A stretch of DNA of 64,000 nt from Haliclona indistincta (Eukaryota > Porifera > Demospongiae > Haplosclerida > Chalinidae): contig OZ024792.1 of the NCBI GenBank assembly GCA_964017065.1, forward strand, positions 2,501 to 66,500, written 5' to 3'. Of the stretch, positions 31,616 to 44,100 are shown piece after piece. The position numbers were made by a program, and so were the translations under genes. Position 1 is the first letter of the stretch. Every line of letters starts with the position of its first letter. The notes beneath the pieces are model-generated. The model was given only the letters and a program-made list of their open reading frames with translations. It did not search any database and had not been told where the DNA came from.

Positions 31616-32476
31616 TGACACCTCTCCACTGCTCCACCATCACCATCTCCTCCTCGATCACCATGGTAACAGTGTATAATGGTACACAGTGTTATACTAT
31701 GGTGTCATCACATTCTCATTGCTGCTACTGTAGGTCAAGTACTACCAGCTGTAGCAAATACTACCCTCCACACGACATGTAACGGTCAGCTATTGCTCCA
31801 TGCATGCTCCTTGTATTGCTATATTTTACTCCTTCTCTAAGTTCTGCAGGTCAATGCCACCGGCAAATTCTACCCTCCACACGACATGTAACGGTCAGCT
31901 ATTGCTCCATACATGATCCTTGTATTGCTATATTTTACTCCCCCCTTCTCTAAGTTCTGCAGGTCAATGCCATCGGCAAATTCTACCCTCCACACGACAT
32001 GTAACGGTCAGCTATTGCTCCATGCATGCTCCTTGTATTGCTATATTTTACTCCTTCTCTAAGTTCTGCAGGTCAATGCCACCGGCAAATTCTACCCTCC
32101 ACACGACATGTAACGGTCAGCTATTGCTCCATGCATGCTCCTTGTATTGCTATATTTTACTCCTTCTCTAAGTTCTGCAGGTCAATGCCATCGGCAAATT
32201 CTACCCTCCACACGACACATAACGGTCAGATATTGTTCCATGCATGATCTTGTATTGCTATAATTATTTGACTCCTGTTCTTGAGTTTGTAGATAGCTGC
32301 TACTACCGATGGCTACTCTTCTGTGCCTCAATGGATCGTCCAGAGGATGGTAAGTCGCTATGGTATACTGCATGTCAACTAGTGATGGTGTGATAATAGA
32401 ACATAATGCATGTGTTAACATGGTGATCGTGATGGAGAAAGAGAAGGAGATGGTGGAGCAGTGGAGAGGTGTCACC
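31616..32476. mobile_element. Inverted-repeat element with a 118-bp tandem core
   Basis: GACACCTCTCCACTGCTCCA at 31616 is found in reverse complement ending at ~32476; the arms continue for ~55 bp (to GATCACCATGGTAAC and its complement). Between them ~4.5 direct copies of a 118-bp unit (GACATGTAACGGTCAGCTAT, GCTCCTTGTATTGCTATATT, TTCTGCAGGTCAATGCCA) fill 31737-32260. This is the same foldback-with-satellite-core design as the D family but unrelated in sequence. Confidence 0.75.
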
Positions 32477-33807
32477 ATGCAATAGTATTAATTTATTTAT
32501 TTGTTCAAAAATTAATTATAATAATGCGCATCAAATAAGTCAACTAGTGGGTGTGGTCAATGTTGAAGGCGTGGCAACTTAGTAACCACGCCTAGCCTGG
32601 ATACCCGCGTGTGGCAGCAATGGAGTGTTCAAGAAATGTACGTACAATGGATGCGTGAGTACGACTAGAGGATACACGATACTGTAACCCATAGCCATGC
32701 ACTTTTGGCTTGACTACACGGATTGACGGTAGGCGCTCAACATCTTAGCAAAGCAATTTGGAGGGAATCAGAAACCTGGGTTTAGAAGGGTGTTGGTAAA
32801 ACCGCGAACAAGGAGCGAGATGGAAATGGTCGATAGCCTTACTGCTGTTTGAGGATGCGTGGTAATTGAAATTGACTGATTTGATCTTGATCTCTTCTCG
32901 GCACTGATGATCAAGTGAACGTATATACTGCCCAGAACAATCGTCTTATTGAGTATGGCTGATTGTTAGTCCTGGGAAATTTGGGATGAAACTATAGTCG
33001 TGGATTATACTATATCATCTTTGGTATACCCTTGATGATAAAGAGTTGTGAATGTGTACAGTTGTGTGATATCCGTGGGCGTGGTTTACAGCTTTTGTTT
33101 CTAGAGTGAATGATCTATCTATGCAGAGACATTAATTTTATTAACTATATCTCTGTGATCCATTGCCTACTAGCAAGCAATATTGTGCAATCATGCCGTC
33201 CTGCCTGTTTAATGAATAAACAATAATTATAATTGGTACTTTATTTTCCTTCTTTTCATGCAAAGTCAAGAAAATTTACAACTGGCAAAGTCAGGAAAAT
33301 TTAATAATCAGATGGTACGTCCTACAACTGGTGGCATGGGCAAATCTGTGACAGCTGTTTTATGCATCTTGCATCTATATGCTTGTTGTCAGGCTGACGT
33401 CGTTCTTCATCCTTTTAATTTCAATCAGCATAACTACAATGCACAATTTTATTTTTCATAATAATGCATTTCATAATAATTATTTTATTGTTTCTTTTGT
33501 TAAACTTTTCTGTTCTCCTATATCAGTAAGGCAAGTCATGATCAGTAAACTGTGTCTGAGGAGACTATAACAGTGTCAGATCTAGAGTGCATGGCCATGA
33601 TGTGCTTATCGTACGATGGGGCAGGGCTGCCAGACTAGCTAGGTTTTACCACAGGTACGGTGCATGCAGTGTTGCTCAGAAAGAAACTTAACCGCCACGC
33701 ATGCATTCGGCTGTAATTGGCAATATGCGTGCGCGCCCAGCCCTCGACCCCTCCCTAGTGGCAATTCTTATTAATGCCAACTCCAGTAAAGCGCGAAAGT
33801 GAGCATC
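32477..33807. other. Intergenic stretch upstream of SMARCC
   Basis: No coding region recognised. A T/A-rich tract spans 33400-33500. The last ~100 bp before the SMARCC ATG is GC-richer (GCGCGCCCAGCCCTCGACCC) and is the likely core promoter. No TATA box seen. Confidence 0.45.
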
Positions 33808-36800
33808 ATGGCGAATAGGAAGAAGAGTGGAGCTCCTGATGGCAAGCATTATGAGTCTGTTGACACCATCAATAAATTTGAGCAAGTTAGGCTGTGGCTT
33901 TTGAAAAACTGTAAAAAGGTGACGTTTGTGTGGACTGGATCATAGTTGTACGTGATTCATGTGGAACCTTGGTGTAGAACACTCAGGCTGATCCTCCCAG
34001 CAACAAGTTTCTATCAAATTTGACATGTTCTATGCTACAGTTTCAAGAGGTAATATCATACTGTGATTTATAGAGCTATTGCTTCACTGCTCCTGTGCAG
34101 GATGCATTTGGACGTCATGTCAGCAATCCTGCTTTGACCAAGCTACCAGTAAGTATTACTATTGGCTACCAGTTGGTGGTACGATCTAAACTAGTATCAT
34201 AGTGGCTACCAGTTAGTGGTATGATTAGCCTCGTACCCAGGCGCTAGAGGACAAGAAATAAGCGTTTGGTATCTATTGCTTGCGCATGCGCTAAATATCC
34301 GTGTATTTTACTGTAAAATATTCCGATTGCGTCATGAAAACATGGTAGCAGTTATTCTGGCCACACCTCTGCCACACCTAAGTTATTAAGCCTATAAACA
34401 ACTGGCTAAGAAGCGGCTTGATCGTCAGCTCTAGCTCTGGATTCGGCGAATAACTTTGTGATGAGCCTGCATACACGATAGTGCTTAATCGCATGACATT
34501 TCACGCAGCTATTGTCGATCGATGTCGTTTCCGCTACCAGGAGCACTCAATTGTTAAATTGTACTTCTGCTATTGTGATAGAGCTTCAAGAAAAGACGAT
34601 ACAATACAGTTATCAGAGTAGATTGCAAACAGGAGAGCTTTATGAACTGCTAAGAAAACCGATGAATATTCATCACGTACACGTACTGCAAACATGTACG
34701 ATGATAACCGGCGGCGGTGGAATTCCACCGCTACCCACGCATGCGCAAACAGTAGATACCAGGCCTTATCTCTTCTCCTAAATAGGCCTGGGTACGAGGC
34801 TATGGTATGATCTAAACTAGTATCATAGTGGCTACCAGTTAGTGGTACGATCTAAACTAGTATCATAGTGGCTACCAGTTAGTGGTATGATCTAAACTAG
34901 TATCATAGTGGCTACCAGAGGAGGTGAGGTAGAGTTGTATGTGGAAATTTGAATACGAGAGCAAAGCCCGAAGTTATTTTGCACTGAAAAATGATATTAT
35001 AACTGGTTTAAACTATGATTTGAACTTACCTGGAGGCAAGACAGCACTGTTATAAAAATACAGTAGATACAAATAGCGTGATAAACGGCACTTAGTGTGC
35101 TCCCTAGTGCAAGGTAGCCTCCTCCCAGGCCCACCCTCTAATTAATTTGTAATTACCGAGAGAGCGCAGGTTACAGCGGTCGTGAGCAGGTTAGAGGTAG
35201 CGGTTAGAGGTCGTGAGTAGGTTACAGCGCGCGAATATTCGCACACCACTATTGCTTGACGTACAACGTAACCGTTCTTGTACGTAAGTTCACCAAGGCT
35301 GCTCAAGTTCTGCTGCTGCATCTTTGTTTCACTCCATTGTGGCTTGTCTCAGCAGTACTAGGATGCTCTTTGTGCGCCTAGAAACCAGCGAGAATGAACA
35401 GACGAAGGGCTTACGTTAGAGCAACGGTATTGTGATGGGCGGGGCGTCCTGTAACCATAGAAACAAAAAAAATTCTCGGGCAACAGTTTTTGTCACAAGT
35501 GTAACCAGGCCATCAAACCTCGATTGCTAGTAATGAGAGGGGTGTGGCCTGGGGAGGAGGCTAAGTGTGAGGTGGCGCCATTTGGATGCCTCATTACATC
35601 AAAGAGAATTATTAATTTTATATAATATTACCTAAACCAGGTGTACTTGTTTGAAGACTTCTCTAGTGGAGGTGCCCTGTGTCAAATAATGGCAACAGCG
35701 TTTCGTGTCAAAGCTGATCAATCATGGTATGGCTCCACCCTCTAATGATAACTATTATAACGATAATCTTTAGGAGGCGATTTGATTTTCTGATACCATC
35801 ACGAATGGATCGTGGTTTGGAGTTGTTCATGGCCATCCATAAAGATCTAATGCAGGTGGGTATAATAATTATAGCTGGTAGTCATGTTTTAACTATAACA
35901 TTAGAGTGGTACATGGGAGCCACCACGTATACTAGTCATACCAAGCGTGTCTGCTGCTGGATCACTAGTTGAACTCATCAAGGCCCATCAAGGAGTGGTG
36001 TGCTCTAATGAGAGTAGCGCCACACACATCATTATGCCATCGCCGGAACCATCGTCTAATGAAGATAATGATGATTATTATCGTCCTCTACTTGTTAAAG
36101 GAAAGAGTATTACTGTACACTGGTGGTTCTATCCAGATAGGTATGATAATGAATGCTGATGTACTAATCTTTCATGTACACACACATACAGCTACAACAG
36201 TACACTAACCATTGGTGAATGTGGTTTACAAACTGCACCAGATATTGAGGTATATGAGTGTCAGAAACAATGGAGAGTGTCTGAACGATGGCTGACAGAC
36301 TCACATCACTTTAATGAATGGATGAATGAAGAAGACTATATTGTTACTCAGGTATGTGTTACTACACCAGACTTGCCCGCCCACGAACAACTATTTTCGA
36401 TTTAGAAGCTATGAGCAGCAGTGTTTTACCATTAAGGTGGCGGGTGTGTATGAATATCATTAATTCTAGATTTTTTTTTTCTTTCTTTGTTTATAAATTT
36501 TTATCAATGAAAGAGTTATCAAACTTTAGCTGTGCATTAAAGTAAGTAGCTACTATATATAAATAGAATGTAAAGAACAGCATTTAGAGCGCTGTTCGCC
36601 TCTTGTAAGGTGACTGGCCTTCTGTGACGTCTCATTTTCACGAGCTTCGTTTTACAAGAGAAATAATCGTTGTGGAGCTTTGCCTGGCTGTCAGCTTCAG
36701 AACTATGCATGGATTACCAGTTATTCAGCTGGTGGGGTCAATAACCAGTTAGTGGGCACGATCAGGAGCCTTCTCCAGAGCGCTACAAAGTGAAGGGACC

Positions 36801-37642
36801 AACTTGGGCGAACAGAATGCATAGTTTTATAGAGGGGGCGGAGCTAAATGTCACAGCCAAATACTATCTAAGTATGATTATGTAAACTAGACGTCATAAT
36901 AGGTTGTGTATTTAATTATCGTCCTAGCCAATAATGGGTCATCGAGTTTACTTTACTTTTTTAATACATGGCGTGTGCACGCTTCTGGCCGGCCGGTAAA
37001 GTATATTATACTACATGAATAATTTGTTATTATAATTATGCACCCGCCACCTTAAAACAAGCGCTCTAGAGCGGTTAGAACAATGCTTGACACAGCTCTA
37101 GAGCGGTTACAATCTAGTAACAGAACGATTTTTTCGCTAGCGTGCCTATAAAGCACCGTTGCTGGTCGAGCAGCATGGATTTTCCCGTTTTTCTCATCAG
37201 TGTGGCGTTTATTTACAAAAATCGTTCTGTTACTAGATCTTAGCTTTGCTGAAACTTGCATTTCTGGAATCTTGAGCTCACCAAGTCTTTGTCGCCGAGT
37301 TTTATGCATAAACACGTCTATCAAGGACCGCATCTCTCCGTTTTCTTGCAAGCAAGCTAGCCTGTTAAATTTCATGATACGAGTAGCTATCCAGACACAC
37401 TTGCTATACTGCTAATATTGCTCTGTCTACTGCTTTAGTTTTCCAGAAATACTGACCATAGCAACGCGCAGCATCGTGATTGTTAATTAGTTGCGAGCAC
37501 CCTTAGTGACCTCGGGAAAGTCATTAATGTTGGATAATGCCCTCGCATGTGAGGGCATTAACTAATACTTAACACCCTCTTGAAAGAAAACCTTAAAGGT
37601 TGTATTTTTAATTAGCTGGACAAGTCAGCATGACTCTACTAT

Positions 37643-37725
<83 letters not shown>

Positions 37726-40700
37726 CCTCCCACTCTCTCTCTCTCTCTCTCTTTCTCTAGAACACCACAAATGGTGAATGGATACCAGTCAATCCTTCCT
37801 CAGGTCAGTGATGCCGCCATCAAAGCTACTATTAACGCCTCTATTTGTGCAGGACAACGAAGATCTTACTTATTGTCTAGTGGCAATGAAGAGGTACCTG
37901 TTGCAGCTGCTGTATGTTCATTGTTACTACTGTACTATATAGAACGAGTCACTAGAAGCATCAATGAAGAGAGAAAAATCACGCAAGAGAAGACACTCTC
38001 CATCACTCTCACCACCTGTGGAGGAGAGGAAGAGAAAGAGAAAGTGAGCTCATGTTGACTATATATTGTTAACCCTTTGTCTCATGTTGACTATATTGTT
38101 AACCCTTTGTCTCCAGGAGTGGTACAGCTACTCGTAGAGTGCGTCCTAGAGATGAAGATATTGAGCAGTGAGCTGGCTGTTCTACTAACTCACTGTAACT
38201 CACTTTCTCTGTTTCAGTGACATCAATAAAGACACGCCTCCTCCTGTTCTACAAGTGACTCCTGTGTCTTCAGTAGATGAGTCCAGTAAGTTTCTGCTGC
38301 TGCTGCTATTTATGTCTCTGTCACACACAGTGAATGTCACTAACAAGTTGACTGAGCTGACTACTGGTAATGAACCAATGGATGGTGTGAGTCCACCTGT
38401 CCTGCATCAGGTGAGGGTTGCTGCTTTACTGCTGCAAGATCATGGTCCTCTTTGGCTGTATAGACAAGTTCCCCACAAGATGGCGGTCCTCCTTCTGAGA
38501 CTAGTTCTGTATCATGCTCACAGCAGAAAGGAGGAGCTGAAGATCAACAAAAGAAAATTCTTGAACAGAGAGAGAATTTTCCTGAGAGTGCTGTCATTCA
38601 AGCTCACAATATAGTGATTCCCAGCTACTCTTCCTGGTATTCGTATAATAGTATTCACGCCATTGAGAAACGATCACTGCCTGAGTTTTTCAATGGAAAG
38701 AATCGATCAAAGACTCCTGAGATGTGAGCCGCACAATATGCATTGTTTGCTATAATGATACTGTTGAACTGCAGCTACATGGCTTATCGTAACTTCATGG
38801 TGGACAGCTTTAGACTCCATCCAACAGAATACCTATCTATAACTGCTTGTCGACGCAACCTAGCTGGTGATGTAGCCGCTATTATGAGAGTTCACGGTTT
38901 CTTAGAGCAGTGGGGTTTAATCAACTATCATGTAGACGCTGACAAACTATCTCAGAGCATGGGGCCACCTGCTACTGGTCATTTCAATGTCATGGTAGAT
39001 ACTCCTGCTGGACTGCAACCTCTCATCTCTCTCAACAAGCAGGTACCATTACCATCAGTATAGTCATGAGTATGTGTGTGTGTGTAGTCTGCAGCTGCTA
39101 GTGGACAGCTATTGCAAATGAATGATACTACTAACAATAATGATCCAACTAATGACACATTTGGGTGAGTGTGCTTCAACAACATGCTCTTGTATTGTCT
39201 TCTTGTCTCAGTCTTCGATCAGATATCTACTCTAAACAAGACAAGACATCAGATAAACTGTGGACTGACCAGGAGACCTTGCTGCTGTTAGAGGTAGGCT
39301 GTTCACTGCTAGCAACATTGCCACTGTGTGTTGTAGGGACTCGAGATGCATCGTGAAAACTGGAACAAGGTTGCTGCTCACGTTGGTTCACGTACACAAG
39401 ATGAATGTATTCTGCACTTTCTGAGATTGCCTATAGAAGATCCTTATCGCGAGGATATCTCACAATGCGAGGGGCCACTGGCCTATCAGCCTCTTCCTTT
39501 CAGTCAGCAGGGTAATCCTGTGATGGCTACTGTAGCTTTCTTGGCTAGTGTTGTAGACCCTCGTATTGCTGCTGCTGCTGCTAAAGCTGCTCTTGGTAAG
39601 TGAGTACTAGCATAAGGTGAATCATGTGATTGCTTAACACTGCAGGTGAGTTTGTCAAGATGAAAGATGAAGTTCCTGTTGTTGAAAAAGAGAACAAGTC
39701 AGAGCAGCAGGTACCTAGCAATGAATCACCAACTGATGAAGAGAAGGTGAGTATAGTGTTGTTGTGATGGCATTCATCATGTATTGGCTCAGGTCACTGT
39801 TAGCAAAGCAACTAATGAAGATGAAGTTATGGAACAGGATGAAGGAGGAGATGAGGGGGCAAAATCTATTGATCGACCACCAAGTGAAGGCAATGTGCGT
39901 ACAGCTGCTGCCGCTGCACTAGCTGCTGCTGCTGTGAAAGCCAAGCATCTAGCTAACATGGAAGAGCGCAAAATCAAGAGTTTAGTAGCTTTGCTGGTGG
40001 AGACACAAATGAAGAAACTGGAAATAAAATTAAAACACTTTGAGGAGCTAGAGGCTATAATGGATCGTGAAAGAGAAGCGGTGAGTTAACAACATATCAT
40101 GCATAATAATTACCTTGCATTAACACAGCTGGAGCTACAACGGCAGCAGCTGCTATCAGATCGACAGCAATTCCAGAGAGATCAGCTCAAAGCTGCTGAA
40201 CTACGAGCTCTACAATCTCCCACACTCCAACCACAAACACCACTTCTCTTTCCTCCCCCTAAGTTGCTTCCCCCTCCAGCAATACCAGCTGGCTCTCTCC
40301 CTGATAACCAGACACCAACTGGCTCTCTCCCTGATAACCAGACACCAACTGGCTCTCTCCCTGATAACCAGGCACCAACTGGCTCTCTCCCTGATAACCA
40401 GGCACCAACTGGCTCTCTCCCTGATAACCAGGCACCAACTGGCTCTCTCCCTGATAACCAGGCACCAACTGGCTCTCTCCCTGATAACCAGGCACCAACT
40501 GACTCTCTCCCTGATAACCAGACACCAACTGGCTCTCTCCCTGATAACCAGACACCAACTGGCTCTCTCCCTGATAGCCAGACACCAACTGGCTCTCTCC
40601 CTGATAACCAGACACCAACTGGCTCTCTCCCTGATAACCAGACACCAGTTGACACTCTGCCTGACTCAACCCCTGTAGGGTCTCTACTTGATCATCAGAC

Positions 40701-41124
40701 ATCTACAGAGCCTACCCATGTGGCCAGTCTTTCTGATAATCAGGCCCTGCCTGCTGCTTCTGATGTAATAAGGCCAGACACTGTACCTATTGAGCTAACA
40801 GCTGATGTTGAGTCACAATCTAATGCAAAACCAACTACAGATATTGAAGGCCAACCACCCAATTTAGCTGACCCCCCACCACCCGATTTGGCTGACCCAC
40901 CACCCGATTCGGCTGACCCACCACCCGATCCGGCTGACCCACCACCCGATCCGGCTGACCCACCACCCGATCCGGCTGACCCACCACCTGACAAGTCACT
41001 AGCCAATGTCATGGCAGCACCCAATGATGCCCCTATGGAGATAGATTCTCAAGGCACTCGAGAGATACACGAAGAAACAACCGCAATGGATACCAATGAG
41101 AAAGAAGAAGGAAAAAAACAGTGA
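33808..41124 (+). CDS. SMARCC: SMARCC1/2 (BAF155/170, Swi3/Moira) chromatin remodeller subunit
   Basis: Core scaffold of the SWI/SNF (BAF) nucleosome-remodelling complex in the nucleus. Twenty-one exons: 33808-33918, 33978-34049, 34101-34148, 35641-35726, 35774-35855, 35905-36140, 36192-36351, 37761-37803, 37853-37893, 37943-38043, 38117-38167, 38218-38285, 38331-38410, 38464-38723, 38775-39042, 39088-39164, 39212-39293, 39337-39595, 39646-39746, 39793-40080, 40129-41124; all phases agree (1169 aa). Visible domains: N-terminal MarR/BRCT-like module ([13 protein letters not shown] to NEWMNEEDY, residues ~20-265), basic KRKRK linker, SWIRM ([11 protein letters not shown] to [12 protein letters not shown], ~445-550), SANT ([12 protein letters not shown] to [11 protein letters not shown], ~608-660), helix/coiled coil ([20 protein letters not shown], ~800-870). 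The C-terminus is Pro-rich and unusual: a 10-residue repeat ([10 protein letters not shown]) then PPPDPAD repeats, replacing the Gln/Pro tail of vertebrates. Single gene; the 1/2 split is vertebrate-specific. Confidence 0.96.
34150..34915. repeat. ~41-bp intronic repeats beside exon 3
   Basis: Copies of GTGGCTACCAGTTAGTGGTA plus CGATCTAAACTAGTATCATA lie on both sides of the MITE at 34226. The unit contains CTACCAGTTA, resembling the exon 3 end plus donor (CTACCA|GTAAG), so the array may have started at that border. Confidence 0.75.
34226..34802. mobile_element. MITE with 9-bp target duplication (Mutator-like size)
   Basis: TAGCCTCGTACCCAGGC at the left and its complement at the right. It is flanked by TGGTATGAT on both sides (34217-34225, 34803-34811), and the uninterrupted repeat units nearby give the empty site. 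A 9-bp duplication is typical of Mutator-like elements. It lies in SMARCC intron 3; no ORF. 34916-35640 of the same intron has no recognised feature. Confidence 0.82.
36432..37055. mobile_element. Family B TTAA element, 624-bp copy in SMARCC intron 7
   Basis: TTAAGGTGGCGGGTG at 36432 and CACCCGCCACCTTAA ending at 37055: same termini as the 2.5-kb copy at 13436. piggyBac-type, non-autonomous. Confidence 0.82.
37113..37237. repeat. 21-bp inverted pair in SMARCC intron 7
   Basis: TCTAGTAACAGAACGATTTT at 37113 recurs inverted at 37217-37237. It could be the ends of a ~125-bp mini-element or a hairpin. Confidence 0.55.
37644..37757. repeat. (CT)n microsatellite before SMARCC exon 8
   Basis: About 50 CT units ending in CTTTCTCTAG, so the array has become the polypyrimidine tract of the exon 8 acceptor. 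Confidence 0.92.
40290..40989 (+). repeat. Coding tandem repeats in the SMARCC last exon
   Basis: Twelve copies of a 30-bp unit (GGCTCTCTCCCTGATAACCA plus GACACCAACT; protein [10 protein letters not shown] with A/T and N/S variants) span 40290-40649. About six 21-bp units (CCACCACCCGATCCGGCTGA; PPPDPAD) span ~40866-40989. All are in frame with the conserved part of the gene. Confidence 0.95.
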
Positions 41125-41186
41125 CAACTTTTCAGAATCATAACAACAACTAGTAGCACAATATACTGTAGCTAGGATTCTGCTGT

Positions 41187-44100
41187 TCATTGAAACATGC
41201 TTTGTATTAATGTCTTGTTGACACTAGATAAGCTAAGCTGTTCCTCTGCCGCTGTGGCAAGTAGTTGAGTAGTGAGTTGCTGCTCACCAGCTGATAGTGA
41301 TGATGCTGTGTATTCCGCAGCTGAACAAATGGCAGTAGCAATCTGACCTCCATTAAGTGCATATCTAAAGTGAATACATTACATTGTGCTGTAAGTTAAC
41401 TACATGTATGTACCTATCTGCAAGGCTTGCATAGTCAATGTCTGGAGACACTGGAGCTGTGTCGGGTATCAGCTTTCTCCACAATTTTTCTCTCAAACGA
41501 CTGTCAAGTAGTTTCAAGCTCACTACATATCTGATGATAAAGTTAACAAAGTGATCATTGTTATAATAGCTATCAGCTCACCTTAGCTGAGGTAGTCTGG
41601 ACAGGTCTAGTAAACTAACATTATATCTTGTGTTCAATATGACTAGTCCAGGATACCGCTCCACTTGGTAAGCTAGTGAATATGTTTCACAGCCCACCAC
41701 TCCACTAAGCAGCCCTATACAGAAGCCACTACAGTGATTATTGTGCAACATCAATCTCACCAGACACTGAGCCAAGAATGAGTTCTGCATTATCCAGTAT
41801 CACTACAGCATTTGCAGTGTGAGCATCTCGGAAAAATGCAGCAATTCCTCTACTAGCACGAGGGTTTGAATTTACAGTGTGAGAGAGCAATTCAGAGCAA
41901 TTAGCTTCCTACAACAAGACACCGCAAAACATGAATGCACTTAACAAGCTTTTCTCTCGCCTTTACTGGCTGTCCAAGTTCATACGCTATAGCAAGGCCT
42001 ATTGTAGTCTTGCCTGCTCTTGCAGGTGCAGACATGACCACCACAACTCCTTCTGCTGATGCAACATTACCTCTGCCAACCGCAAAACCCCACTGAGAAG
42101 AGATAAACTTGTGTGTCTTTGCTGTACTAAGCACTGCCTGTAGTTGGTTCTCTGTTTCATGGTCCACCACAACACCATCTAATCCAAATGTGGGTATTAC
42201 ACGACGCTCAAAATCAATCATTTCCAGCAATCCTCTGTAAAACAATAATCATAAAAGTAAAATAAAAGTTAATAATAATACCTCAGCTGTAACTTAGCAC
42301 CAGCACAAAGATCTCTACAGGTTAGCTGCACCTTGTCACTATCACTCCTTGACGAGGAAAGAGATACTGCAGAAAGTACAGCATTGCGTATGAGGCCTCC
42401 AGTGAGCTCATAGCTTTCAGCAAGATACATCCAATCCACTTCTCCTTCAATAAGTTGATCTATAAGTATATAATAACATGTGCACATTGTTGTGACCAGC
42501 TAACCAGGCACATGAGACCGCCATATCTCAGCTCTGAGAGTATGGTCAGGAATAGAGAAAGGCAGAGACAATTGAATCCTGCAGTGTAGATCATTGACAA
42601 GATAAATTTAGCATTTGACATGATAATAATTATTTTTCAGTCATGGCTCAATTAATGTAATAGTTTTTGTATCATTATTTCTTAACTGTAATTATACAAG
42701 CGTCTCGTGTAGTATTAAATTTTTCGCAAATTGTTCACACCGGCTACCGTATAGCGGGAAATTTTCGCGAATTTCGTGAATTACAGGCTATTCGCGAAAA
42801 TATTATCCGCGAATGTCTTGTTTTTTTGTTGACAAAGATAGGGCAATAGCGCTGATTCGTGAAAATATTATTCGCGAAATGCTCTATCTCGCGCATTCGC
42901 AAAAATTTTATCTCGCGAAAATTGCCCGCTATACGGTATATGGACTGACCTGCGGTGCATGGCCTCATCCAGGTCCTGGTGTCTGTTAGTAGCAAGTATT
43001 ATAAAACCATCGTTCTGCTCAATCTATCACGAGACTATGATAATAGATCACTACATTAGTTACTATACCTCGGTCAACATAAGTGCAAGTGATGCATTTG
43101 ATCGATTCTCACGTGTCTCAAACAGTACCTCACATTCATCAAAAAACACTATCGCATTGTGTATTTTAGCCTCTCTAAAGAGAAACTGAAGTAGCTCCTA
43201 CATTAGTAGACAATAATAAAAGTCAACATAACTAACTAGCTTAGTCAGCTGGTGGTGACCTTAGTGAGTTCTCGTTCTGCCAATAGAGACACTGTCAGTA
43301 AAAGCACTTTCTTGCCAAGAAAATTAGCAACTGCATTAGCTGTCATGGTCTTGCCTGCATGCATGTGCTGCATACTGTCACATCACATTGTACTAACCTG
43401 TTCCAGAAGGACCATAGAATAGCAGGCACAGACCCTTGCTGTAGCCACGTGTGCTCAACTGAAGATCTTTACAAGTCTACAGAATATTATTATGACACAG
43501 CATGTAATAATAGTACACAAACACCTTCTGAAACTTGTAGAATGAGTCAAATGTGTTTAATAAAAGTTGTCGTTGATTAGCTGGTAAGGCTACCTCACTA
43601 AGTGATGTGTCTGGAGTGTAAAGTTCCTGTAAAAACAATATTAAGCACTTTAGTTATGAACATTTCTATTTATTACTAACACTTCCATCGACCAACTCAT
43701 TCAATTCAGTGTCCAATCCAACAATGTAATCCAGTAGACGCCTGTCTAGCTCCACAGCAGAGTCCAGGAAGTTACCACGACTGAGTAGTGGAGGATCTGA
43801 CACATGAATCAATCCTTCCTTCACCAACTGAGAGTTGCGGTAAAAATACACTCTAGCTTTGATCTGCTCCTCGAGACCATCACAAAACAAACCAATGAGC
43901 ATTCCAATATTGGTTTGATGTTTAAAAATGGAGTCACCTCGTTCTGTTGAGAGACAGTAATCATTGATAAAGTACTTGTAATTACTTGCCTGTGTCACGA
44001 AGATTACGAGAGACCATGCATCCAGTTAGAGTCAACAATACATTCCTTTCAAAAACATCCAACTGCTTTAGTTCTGCCAGTCTTTCCAATCGAGGAAGCC

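Noticed and set aside
40182..40702. Two antisense frames opposite the SMARCC repeat exon
   Set aside because: Shadows of the 30-bp coding repeat; the sense frame is linked by splicing to conserved SMARCC domains.
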